A model generated the notes under the pieces. That model searched no databases and was not told the DNA's origin. It was given only the letters and a program-made list of their open reading frames with translations. Positions 11,742-24,500 of a DNA stretch of 64,000 nucleotides are shown here, piece by piece; position 1 is the first letter of the stretch; each line of letters starts with the position of its first letter. This DNA comes from Toxorhynchites rutilus septentrionalis (taxonomy: Eukaryota; Arthropoda; Insecta; Diptera; Culicidae): the NCBI RefSeq assembly GCF_029784135.1, contig NC_073745.1:57057705-57121704 (forward strand). The letters run 5' to 3'. The position numbers and the translations under genes are program-made.

Positions 11742-14700
11742 ATGAAATACGTGAGTGCAGTGGTCGGTGTCGCCGTTCTGGCCGTCGCTGTCGGTGCAGG
11801 TAATTATTTGTGCCAGGGTATGGAACACGGTGCCGGCATACATATCGGCTGAAGTACGGCGCTAATGACTAATCGTCAACAATCCCCATAAGGTGTGCAA
11901 TTATCCCTCAATCGGGCAGGAAACCGACCGGGGGTTGGTTGTTGATCTGAAGAGATACCTGCTGCTGACGGCAGAAGCGCTTGGTGTATAAATAACAGCG
12001 TCTGAATATATAGCTGTCAGAAATACCGGTTCTCTTCTGGGGTGGCGTTTTCCGCTGCTAGCGGCCTCGAATGACGAAATCAGTGTTCTGTGATATTGCT
12101 TTTTTTGTGTCGCTACTGTTTGTTTTGCTTCCCTCCTGCCGAGAGGTATTGTTTGCGACGGCACCTTTTTGCGAAGGTTCGTTCTTGAAGTCATGCGATC
12201 CATACGTGGCATTGGAATTCTTGATCTTGAACATCTTCTAGCCAAGCGATTCTTGGCGGGAATCGACGAATGCCAACAACAATGATGATGATGATGATGA
12301 TAGATTTCAAGGGTGTTAACGTTATTGAGTAGGCAAATAAGTTAAGCGACTGTTGTTATGAACGATGATGTGATGCCTTTGCGGTGATGCAATTATGATT
12401 TGCGCATACATTCTAAAGATGAAATGCACAATGGCAGAATGGTTAAGAAAATCATGCAGTTATTCTTCATTGTAGATGAATGATATGTGATGCTAAGGGA
12501 TGTTGAATTGGCTAGTTATCCTTGGATCTATTAGCATAAATTGATACCTAAGTTGAAAATTGTAGAGAGTCAATAAAAATATCTTTTTTTTTTCTATATG
12601 AAATTATTATTTTAGTTGCATGCACTACAAAGAGGTTCTTGGTATATTCATTTACTTTATAATTCATTTATCTTTCATAAGCAGTGTCACTATCGATAGT
12701 TGATGTTGAATCTGTCAATATATAGTTTTGATGTTGTATATTCATTACTATATTTCAGAATGTTTCCATCTCTTCTCGATCGCTTCGTCTCTGTTATTAC
12801 GATAATACAGTATGACATCATTCATTGAAACTTTCCATCAATCTACTGAAACTAAAAATCTACTCCTTCATTGTATGATGGCACTGATAGTAAACAACGT
12901 GAAATCTGAACTCTTCGCAGATGTATTGAGTCTTTTTTGCGTGGTTGTGATTTTTTAGTTTCAACCACAAAATAATTCACAATCTGTGATATAATCGTAT
13001 TTTGAACATTTACATATTCTAGTGCAATCTTCGTTATTTGAACAATCAGGAAAGAACAACATCAAAATATTGTGAGTCGCTGTTTTATTCGTGTGAAGGT
13101 GCGAGAATTTGCGGTTTTCTTGTTTTGCTATAGAATCTAATTGGTGGAACAAACCCTCCCAAAAGCTAATGGAAATAATGCGTAGTGCTGTCTTTTTTGT
13201 TGTTTAACTTCCACCGTATGTGTCAATGAACGGTTGAGTCATTTCGAGCTTGTTCGTGCGTTTAATCGTTTCTGTGTTGTGTTTAAAAATGTTCCAGAGC
13301 AAAATGATCCTTATATGTTTTTTTATCTGATTCCGCCTTGATTGCAAATAATAATATAGAATGAATAATGTTGTTAGAAGGAGATACACATATTTGAGAT
13401 TTATATTTGGCATTTATGAAATAAATAATAAAAGAGGCATGTTTTGCGAGCGAATATGAAAGTAAATTCAGTATTATCCAAGTCAGTATGTCAGTACGGT
13501 AAAAAAAAGATCTCAGAAGATGGTGGAGTGAGTGATGATTAGTGCGATCGCTGCTATTCCACAACTACTTTTGATCTTGTGGCACAGCAACTAAGGCAAC
13601 TTAGGAGAAAATGCTGGTTTAAATATATCATATGACGACATTAATAATTAATGGACCAAATTATTTCTACGAGTTCAATCTTTCAAACTCATTAGAAGGA
13701 TATTCAGTTTATATAACAATCGGGGCGATAATATGGATTATCAAAAGATTACTCAGAACCCTCTATCAGATCAAGCATTACTAAGTTCTTTTCGAATGTT
13801 TGTTCGTAAAACGATGTTTTGTACAGCCACACAAGAAAATAATTCAGAGATGTTATACCGTATGATCTTAGCGACTAATTGACTTCTGAAAATGCTTTCT
13901 TTTTGAAAAAAAAATTAATGCAAATGAATTATTCAAAGTATACACGGAAGGTGTTTTCTAAGAGTAAAAAGGAGAGCATAATCGTGAACCTGTTTCCTTT
14001 TCGGTCGGGGCCGTGTATGTGGCAAAGTATGCGAAAAGGTTTGATGCGTGCTTATTTGCAACTGGCTGACCCGGCAACTTCGTCCCGCCCAACATTTATT
14101 TATCGTTATCACATTCACGTTTTCTTACTAAGCGCACGTTCGTGGGTCCAATCACAAAACTGTACATTGATTGATCTTCTAGTCTACCCTTTAAAATTAT
14201 CTTTTACTATACAATTCCTAGTACTTCTACCAAAACTAGTCATTATAATATCAGATTATTTTCAGACACAATTCTCGTTCAATATTTTTCAACCTCTTGC
14301 AAATAACATGTTTCTTCGTTACATCGAATGTTTGATACAGAAAATATGACAGAATAAAGACAGCCCTAAATCGGACAATTCCTATCTCGAGTTTTGCTCT
14401 TATTAACACATTCGGTGATCCATTTTTGTTTATATAGATAGAAGAAGATATGACAGTGCGTTTTATCACATTAAAATCCATTTCCACTTTCTAACAAAGA
14501 TCAATTTCGTTAGCGTAACAATTAAATGAACTAACAACGCTTGTCACTATGTAATTGTAGAGCATATTCGAATTGAAATTTCTGAATTTTCACAAAAATC
14601 TGAAAGAATTGTTACGAAAATTTTCAATTGTCATGTCGGATTATGTTAGGTTGAAATATGTGTATTATTTTTATGGGACCCCCTTACCATTCCAGAGGAG

Positions 14701-15472
14701 AGAGGGGTGTCATACCATCATAGAAACATTTCTCGAAACCCAAAAACACTCACATTCCAAATTTTTCATTTGCTTGATTAGTTCTCGAGTTATGTTGAAA
14801 TTTGTGTTTCATTTGTATGATAGCCTCCCCTTAGAGATGGTGGAGGAGTGTCGAACCACCATAGAATCGTTTATCGATCTCTAAAACCTCTATATGCCAA
14901 TTTCGATTCAATTTGCTTGATTAGTTCTGGAGTTATGCAGAAATTTGTGTTTCGCTTGTATGGCAGCCTCCCCTAAGAGAGGGGAGGAGTGTCTAACCAC
15001 CATAGAAACATTTATTGCCCTCTTAAACCTCCACATGCCAAATTTGGTTTCATTTGCTTGATTAATTCTCGAGTAATGCAGAAATTAGACTTTCATTTGT
15101 ATGCCAGCCCCCCTTAAGAGGGGGAGGAGGAGTATCCTACTACCATAGCAACAATTATTGCACTCTAATATCTCCACATGCTAAATTTGGTTTCATTTGC
15201 TTGATTAATTCTCGAGTAATGCAGAAATTTGTGTTTCATTTGTATGGCAGTCCCCCCTTCGAGGGGGGAGAGAAGTGTCTAACCACCATAGAAACATTTA
15301 TTGCACCCTGAAACCTCCACCTGCCAAATTTGGCTCAATTTGCTTGATAAGTTCTCGAATAATGCACAAATTTGTATGTCATGCAAGCCGAATGAAACTA
15401 TTTAATAAGTAATTAGTTATTTGGGGACTGCGGCCATCTTGGGTTTAGATTTTTCATAATCTGTTATGTTCT

Positions 15473-15539
<67 letters not shown>

Positions 15540-18500
15540 TGGTGGCGGCCATTTTGGATTTACATTTTTAATAAATAACTGTGTTCTACTAGTCAATCCC
15601 CTTCATTTGATATACATATTAATGGGGTTCTGAGAAAATGTGTAATCCACCATTTTATACCGGGTATTTTCAAGATCATGTATTACGCAGTTTTATAATG
15701 ACACCAGAGATAAAGATGTGTTCCAAATTTCATATCAATCGGTCAACAGGAAGGGGGTTAAATTTCTATTAAGGTGGTACAGCGCTACAGATAAAGTTAC
15801 AAAGTTACAAAGTCACAAACATACAAACGGATCCAAGCTAGATAAAACCGTTTAATAAATAAGTGCGAATCATAATTATATTACGTCTATCGAGAAAAAA
15901 ATCGTTTCTTCTATGATTCGATTCATAATTTTGTCAAACACGTGGAAAAAAGATGTTTCCATCACATAGAACACATATTCATTACTGAATAGTCGATTTT
16001 CATTAGAAGCTAAATTTCATAAACGTACTCTGGTCATATATAAAATCATTTTTCTTCCAATTTTCCAATTTTGTATGCCGTATTTTGTATGCCTTAGTGC
16101 TCCCGTGGCCGAGTGGTTAGCGTCATAACTAACATACCGGGTGTTCGGGTTCGATTCCCGTTCTGGTCGGGGGAATTTTTCGTCAAAGAAATTTCCTCCG
16201 ACTTGCACTGTGATCACGCGTATTCTAGAGCTTGCCACTCAGAATGCATTCAAGGCGTGTTATTTGGCATATAAATCTCAACTAAGTACTAATAAAAATG
16301 ACGCAAGTAATACTACGTTGAGACGGCGAAGTTCCTCTAGGAACGTTAGTGCCATCGAAGGAGAAGAAGAACAACACTCCTTGCAGTGGATTGTATATTG
16401 TGTCCAACTTTGAGCTCAATCGGTTCCGCACTTTTCGAGTTTTTGACGCGTACACAAACGAACAGAACATTTTTATACATATAGAGAAAGGCTGTATCGA
16501 TACCTGTGAATGATGTCAAAATGAAGCTTATACCTCCAAGAATGTCTGTGTTTCCATTATTCGATTGTTCATAACATCAAAGTTTAGTAAATTTACATTT
16601 AGAAATGAAGTGTTCGGGACTTGAGACTGTTCGGAATATGAGACAAAACGGTAATTCAATTTTACTTCTCGTCAAATGTTAGGTTTCATTATTATGAACA
16701 CTAGAATTATATTATTTGAACTTTTTTCATTAATTGAAACAACTAAAAAATAAGAATTACACGAATTACGAAATACGGATACGAATTTGTGTATCTCGAG
16801 TACGGTTGGTCCTAGGAAAAAAATGTTATACATAGTTTTTCATGCAGAATACGCATGTAGATTCTATTTTTCATGCTACTTTTGTTGAATGGCTTTGATT
16901 TCACAAAGTATAAACATTTTGATTTTGGATAGCTTCCATCATAAGTTCTCAGTTTCAAAAATTTGCTGTTTTTTGGTAGATTTGGCGTGGAGTTGCTCTC
17001 TTTTCATAGGAGAAACATCTGAAAGCATGCGGAAAAAAGACAGCATGGGGAAAAAAGGTGCAAGAAATATTTTTCTCAAGAAAAGTGCACTTGAAAAATA
17101 AATTTGATTGACTCCGCACCACCTGGGTACATATTAATACGGAGGCTGAGAGTTATTTTGATTCAAAAAGTTACTGCTTCGCTGGTTTGAGAATGGTTTG
17201 CGCCGCTCAGTGTCAGCATATAGTTTGCTTACATTACATATGCATCGAAATATGAAAAAGAAGCTACGTAATTCACTTCTAGTCCTACGTCTCTCCGGTT
17301 ATGTACGCGATCTTACCTACTCGTCTTTTTTGTTATATTTGAATTCAAAATAAATCTTGCATAACTTTTGAAAAGGTCCAATGTAACATTTCCGTCAACT
17401 CGAGAAAAACGAAGTTGAAGATCCAAACATTATTCCTCGAATTGTCTTAAAAGCTTCCGATCTTTATCGCTACTTTCACCACTAGCAGTCAAGAATAACT
17501 CTGAAAAATCAATCATAACTGTTGTTCCGTGATTTGAGATTAAAGTTGAAGACTAGGAGCGAAAAATGTTACATTGGAAGTTTTGTCTGCCCGCATTTGC
17601 ACATTGAACATATTACGTTGCACGACAAAAATTTGAAACTAACTTCTAAGCAACAATCCGAATAACAGCATTTCATTCTAAAGGCGAATTATTATTGTTA
17701 TCACTCGTCGAATTGCATTGAAATCGGTAACAACAGCTGTAAGAAACAAAAACTCAAAACGACCGAAGTACGACTTCGTATTGTTTTGACTGCTTTGTTA
17801 CTTCGGACGTTTCGGGCGTCGGAGGAAAGAGGCGTCCGAAGTAACAGCCGGGCGCTTCAAATCCGATTCTGTACATTGGATATTTTTGACGTAGGACTAC
17901 GTCTTTCATTTCTATACCGGGGTGTAAAATCAAAGTTTCGAAAACGAAAGCGTTACGCCGGAGACCGAGATTTTGAGCGTTAATAGCTCCTAAACAACTG
18001 AACGAAATGGTATGATAAACACTTCATTCGAAAGATAAAATGTCTACGCGTTCTATATTTGTTATTTTTTGATCCAAAAACTTGTTTCAACAGTCTTAAA
18101 ATTGCTTTCAAAACAGGCTATTGAAATCACCAATCGGTATATATGCGAGCGGCGCTCGGAAATCCACTCAGTTCAAATTGAACAGCGATTGGAGCATGTT
18201 GTCGCTGTTGCGGTGAAGCTCTTTATTTATCATGAAAGCGCGGATGAACGGTGTCACCAAGAGCCTGTTTGTGCACCCTAGGCCAGAAGGGAATCTATCA
18301 GGAGGAGAGTGATGCCACAAACGGTTCCCTGGGAAGACATCGCTACACACACATACACGCGCGGCTATTAACAGGTGGTTATCGAGTTGGCATTTACCAC
18401 TGGTGGGCTTCCAGTATCGAGGAAAATGTGGAAATAACTACTCGTTACTGAAAATAATCTGCCAGTTCCTTTGGGAATTTTCAAAATATATTCATGTTAA

Positions 18501-21500
18501 AGAGTTTATTTGAATGTTTTCTATCCATGTAACACTGTGACCAAATACATTTGGTTTTGTGATTTTTCAATCAATCGCAATTAACAGGATAGCTTCTGAA
18601 GATTATTCTTCCCCATCAGTAGGATATTTCCGTATCCAATATTGTATGCGCCCGCAATCGATTATTGCTCAGTCGCCGAAAGTTACGAGCTCAGAGAGTT
18701 AATTCCCCTCTAGTTTGCCTTCCAAATTGCCATCGTAAACCACGCCTTCTCTCGATTCAATCACACACAAAAAGCATACTTAAGCGATATTCTGGTGGTG
18801 AGACACATTCATTTTTCGTGAGGACATCGACAAGACAACATCGAGATCTGCCCTGAAACGCGAGCAGTTTGTTTGAAACTGTGAGGGAGCACAGAGAAGC
18901 CGATCCTTCAGGAGAAGAGAAGGTGACCATCGAAGCAGCCGCTACACACACATACACGCACGGAATTCTTTCCGTTTGGATGCCATTCAGCATCGAGAAA
19001 GATCCGGAAAATAATCTGCCAGTTCCTCTGGGAATTTAAAATTACATTCATGTGAAAGAGTTTATTTGAATGTTTTCTATCCATGTAACACTGTGACCAA
19101 ATACATTTGGTTTTGTGATTTTTTAATCAATCGCAATTAACAGGATAGCTTCTGAAGATTATTCTTCCCCATCAGTAGGATATTTTCATATCCAATAAAA
19201 CCTTGTACCTCCAACGTAACGCTCTCATTTTCGAAGTCCCCCAAATATTCATTTATTCATTCATTCAGAATGGATTCAGATTCAACTTCAAACAAAGGAT
19301 CACTGAATCAACGATAGTCCTACGTCACCATTGCGGTTATACCATAGATATAACCCACTTTCTGTTTTTGTATCGGCGATAAAAAGATGAAGAAGATAGA
19401 TACGTGAACAATTGTTTTTGTAATGCATTCAATGATTGAAAACTAATATCGTGCATCCATTAACTCGATTTGTTTACATTTGTTACATAGGACCTTTTCA
19501 AAAGTTAAGCGAGAAATACAAATGAGGGGCTTAGAATGAAAGGGGTGTAAGTGATTTGATCGATTTCTCTACATCGACTCTCTCTTTTGGTCATAACTTA
19601 GCTGCAGATACATTCTCAGCTGTGTTTGACAATGTGGAAGATAGGTCATAACCTCATCTATCGGATTCTATAGCAAACTTAAATTGGAACGTTTTTGCAA
19701 TTGAATTATTAACTAAAGAAAAAGTTAATGAAGAGAAATCGATCAAGTCACTTACACCCCTTGCATTCAAAGCCCCTCAAATTAATTCTTAAAATTGTAT
19801 TAATCCTGGATTTCAGAAACTTTTGACCGAATTCTACTCAATCATTTCATAAATATGAGTCACATCAGTTGTTTCATGAAGAAGTGAGTCATTTACAAAT
19901 GAGGGGCTTAGACTGCAAGGGGTGTAAGTGACTTGAACGATTTCTCTTCATCAACGTTTTCTTTAGTTAATAACTCAAATGCAAAAACGTTCCAATTTGA
20001 GTTTGCTATAGAATCCGATAGATGAGGTTCTGGCCTATATTCCACATTGTAATATACAGCTGGAAATGAGTTTGCAGCTAAGTTATGACCAAAAGAGAGA
20101 GTCGATGTAGAGAAATCGATCAAATCACTTACACCCGTTTCATTCTAAGCCCCTCAAATGTGTTACTTTACTCGACATAGCGATGATTACATGTGCCACC
20201 GTGTCCGAGTGGTTAACGTCACACGGGTTCGGGTTCGATTCCTGTTCTGGCCGGGGAAATTTTCGTCAAAGAAATTTCTTCCGACTTGCACTGAGGTCAG
20301 ACGTATTCTAGTGACTGCCAGGCGTATTATTCGGCATAGAAATCCCAATTAAGTACTGTTCTGAATCATATTTCGTACGCTTAAGGCATATGATGCAGAA
20401 AACAGATCTAAGCTTTATGTACAGGTATTATTTGGTTAATATTTTCAATAAATTAGTTGCATATTAGTTCATATTGAACTAAGCTTTCTACTTTCTACTT
20501 TCTACATAAAAAAATCATCGAATAAAATGCTTTTCCAATGAAGCGAATAAGAATCAAACTTCGGACACTAAATCCAATTTCGGACGGATTGAATTCGAAT
20601 TTTGGACACTTTATTTTGTAATTTATTTGACGAAAATTACATTACACTTGATTATATTTGAGGGGCTTAGAATGCAAGGTGTGTAAGTGACTTGATCGAT
20701 TTCTCTTCATCAACTTTTTCTTTAGTTGATAACTCAATTGCAAAAACGTTCCAATTTAAGTTTGCTATAGAATCTGATAGGTGAGGTACTGACCTATTTT
20801 CCTCATTGTCAAATACAGCTGGGAATGTATTTGGAGCTAAGTTATGGCCAAAAGAGAGAGTCGATGTAGAGAAATCGATCAAACCACTTACACCCCTTTC
20901 ATTCTAAGCCCCTCATTTTATAATCAACTGTGAAACACTTACCAAGCAACCACAGTAAACTATTAACGATGATGAAAACTGATGAAACACGGGAGAAATT
21001 TAAATATTTATGAATGGGTAAATTATCACGCTAAGCAAACGTCAAACACAAACGATAATGAGTAGTGTTGTCAGATTTTTTCCGATTATGTTATAATTCA
21101 AATGTAGTCCTCATATGAAATGATAGTGAAACCAAAGGATTACTCTAAAGTTTGCAAGCAATTGTGATATTAGTTTTATAGTTATATCATCAGTGCATTA
21201 AGCATTTCAAGATATTAGAACAAAGTGTCCGAAATTTGATTCAGAACGGTACTACTAATAAAAATGACGTTAGTGTCATCCAAGAAGAAGCGGTGTTTGC
21301 ATGTGGCTCTCTCGGATTGTATATCTAATACATTATATAGTTATGTTTGTGTCTTGTTTTGTTCCGAGTGGTGGCCTCACTGAAAATTGCCCCACATTCG
21401 ATCAACTTCCTTGGAATTCAAAATGTAGTTTCCAAAACCAAAAAAACACCCGGTGGCCCTTGATGAACACAAAGGCAAAATGCTTGTAATAATTATGCAA

Positions 21501-24500
21501 ATGAAGCAATATTTCGCCGCCCAAACAGGTCCAATGTGCAAATTTTGCTTATTTTTTTTTGTTTTCAAATTCGTTCCGGTATCCCAATCAACGATCACTC
21601 GATGTGCGCTATCATTGTATCGAAATCCATTTCATCTCATTTCTGGATCCGATCTGAAGCAAGAAAAAACCGTTCGAAAGCGTTTCTAATGGGAGGCTAA
21701 CGTTCGCCAGATTCGTTTCACAGCAGGGAAGAGATCGAATCACGGGGGCAAAATAATTTCGCGGGCTGTCTAATGCTTCTCCGTTTTGCTTTCTTACAGA
21801 ATTTGGCTACTATGTACCGAAAGCATTCTACAAGATTGACGAAAATGGCTACAGATCACCACTGACCTACATCGACAATCTACGGGTAAGGATGAGCTGG
21901 AGCACATCAGACGGACTGGCATCCGATTTGCTTTCAGTTTAATGCGTTTTGATCGTGACTTTCTCTAGTCTATGACCAAATTACGTTTGTTACTGATTTC
22001 ATCTTTTTTTTGTTTTGTTTTGTTTACAGTCAATATTCCATCGTGCAAAGAGGTCCGCACAACTGGAAGGAGGTAATTAGTTCAATGATATAGTGCAGAG
22101 CAATTTGCAAGCCCGAGAGTACACTGTGTTCCATTTTCTTTCACTGTGTTAATGTCATGCCTTCAAGCGAGCTTGTGTTCAGGATGTGACTAGCATTCGA
22201 TCTCATTATCAACTGTTAGATGATTTTTTTTTGTTTTCGTTCCAGTCAATTTTGGCTTCCCTCTTCAGTTCCCACAATTCCCGCAGATTCCTACGAACGG
22301 TCAGGGTAACTTCCACGGTGTACAGTCAAGCATCACTAGCAACGGGTAAGTGCCCAAGTAAAGCCAAAATTAACGAAGAGGTGTCGCCAAAGCTGGGTTT
22401 TCCCCCGCAGTGTGGTCGTTGCCGACTGACAAAATAATCTACACAACGTGAAACCAGTTTCATAGCTCTTGTTTACACATTTTAAAACACTCATTTGTGA
22501 AACAAGTTTCAAATCGATGCGATCATGTGATCACGAAAATATACCGAACGAAACAAGTGCTTCCCCTTAATTTCTGTATGAACTGAGATTTTGTTTAGCC
22601 ATACTGTTGAAGGAATTAAACTTAACGTGATATTACCAATGAGCGATTTCATTTGAATTCGAAGGTCGAGCTTTTTGTATTATTTTTTTATTTGGCTCAA
22701 AATTTTCCAAATCTTTATGACCAAAAAGGACGATTTGTATCATCGGTTTTCCATCTTGACTCTAGCTTAACTTTTCAGAAAGGCCTTGATAAAAATTGTT
22801 AGAAAGAATTATGATAAATATAACTCCGAAACGGTTGGTCCGATTGAATTGGTGTCTTCCGTAATGTTTTAGGTTATTATTGTGACTGAGAATGTACGCA
22901 CTGTTAAAAGGATTCATTTTTATTTTATTTCGAGAATAAGGCTTCAAACTGAATGTTTAAAAAAAAGTATTTTTTATTTTAATTTTTTATGTGTTTCAGC
23001 GGACAACTAATGAAGTTTATTGCGCAGTGCGCCAAGGTGGACAAATGATGAATGAAACAAAAAGTTATGATTAAAAAAAACCTTGATTTTTGAAAACTGT
23101 TGAAATGATTCTGGTTTGACCCGATTTCATGAAAGTACGCTTGATTTGCATTAAAAATCAAATCTACCTGTTACTTTCAGTACACGGCAAACCGATATTT
23201 GGGAAAGGTCGGGGTGGTGCTGGACCGAGCTCCAAAAGGTGATCTTAAACCGACCCTCAGTTTTCCCTTCGTAACTATTTAACACGTGACATCGCTTCGA
23301 AATACTTGTTTTCCGAATGGTTGTTTCTCATTAATTACGAAATGAATCCTAGGTCTACCCACGGCTCTTCAAACAAATGTTTAATTATCCATTCAATGGT
23401 ATATATACATTGAAGTTTGGTTGAGTAAATGCAGAGATATCTCAAGAAACATAAAGCTATTGAAAACCTAACATATTTGATATATAATGTATTTTTTTAA
23501 ACTCGTCCTCTCTAAGGATGGTGCATAAAAATTAATTATTTCAAAGGAATTATGTTGTAACTAATGCTTATTCAGATAACGTTTTCAAAATTCTCTTGAA
23601 ACTTATGATTTGAAATTTGGTCAACCTGTAATATACTCGCGCACGGTGTCACAGACCGAAAGTTGAACATTTATTTGAAGAAGAGGATATAATTGAATGA
23701 AAAAACTTCAGAAAATATGTTTTCTTCATCTTCATTCAGTTTTAATAGTCCTCTAATTCAGCCTTCTCGAAACAGAGTAATTTTTTATACCCCAACACAA
23801 ATAACTAAATTCGACTTTTTTCCAGTTATTAATTGAATGTAAGCAACTGAATAAGTATAGATAACTATGAAATAACATAAAAACGTATTTATCGATTTAG
23901 ATTTCATTGGTGTAAGAATCAGAACATACCATTACTGCATGCTCGAGAGAAACATATTTTTTTCGTTTCGTTTTCTTGACGTATAATATCAATCTTTTTT
24001 TTTATATAAATACTTTAACTGATATAGAATCATGAAGAGAATCTTCGGAAATTACAACGAAACTAAAATTATTGTGTTGATTTCACTCCGGATAATCGAA
24101 TCAATAAAATTTTTTAAAGAAAATCTCTCGGTAAACGTAAAATTGCTTGGCGACCCCTGGCTGGAGGGCTAATGTTTTGAAGACCAAAAAAGTTGATGGG
24201 TCTGGATCTAGAAGCACGGACGGGATCTTGACATAGGACTGTGATTGTGTGTAATAAGTACACTTGAAGTTTTTTCATTGTTCAAAACCTGTACTTTTAT
24301 TTTTTTGGAAGCCTTGAAAAGAACCGTTTCTTGCATGAACTTTTCCACTAGAATCCGGATCCATATTCTGTTCAAAACTGTACACAAAAATACCACTAAA
24401 GCCAAATTACTGTTTATTCAATTATGCAGAAGAAGACAAATATTCATCATGCATCATTTTTAAACAAAGTCTAAATAGTTTAGATCGATATAAATATAAA

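Larger units (their letters stand above)
20193..21330 (+). mobile_element. tRNA-derived SINE, copy 2, split by an insertion
   Basis: A box GTGTCCGAGTGG region near 20201-20212 and B box GGTTCGATTCC at 20232-20242, then the same body as copy 1 up to 'aagtact' at 20357. The body resumes at 21251 with 'actaataaaaatgacg'. The interval 20356-21249 is an inserted element. The 3' boundary is approximate. Confidence 0.8.

Noticed and set aside
11901..12245. 114-codon minus-strand frame in intron 1
   Set aside because: No domain, signal peptide or splice context; composition like the intron around it.
13879..14349. 156-codon plus-strand frame in intron 1
   Set aside because: No recognisable family, AT-rich codons, and no promoter or partner exon.
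16097..16172. Possible functional tRNA gene (A and B boxes, cloverleaf-like)
   Set aside because: The same head plus a shared 300-bp body occurs at 20193, so it is the 5' part of a SINE. Acceptor-stem pairing is imperfect.
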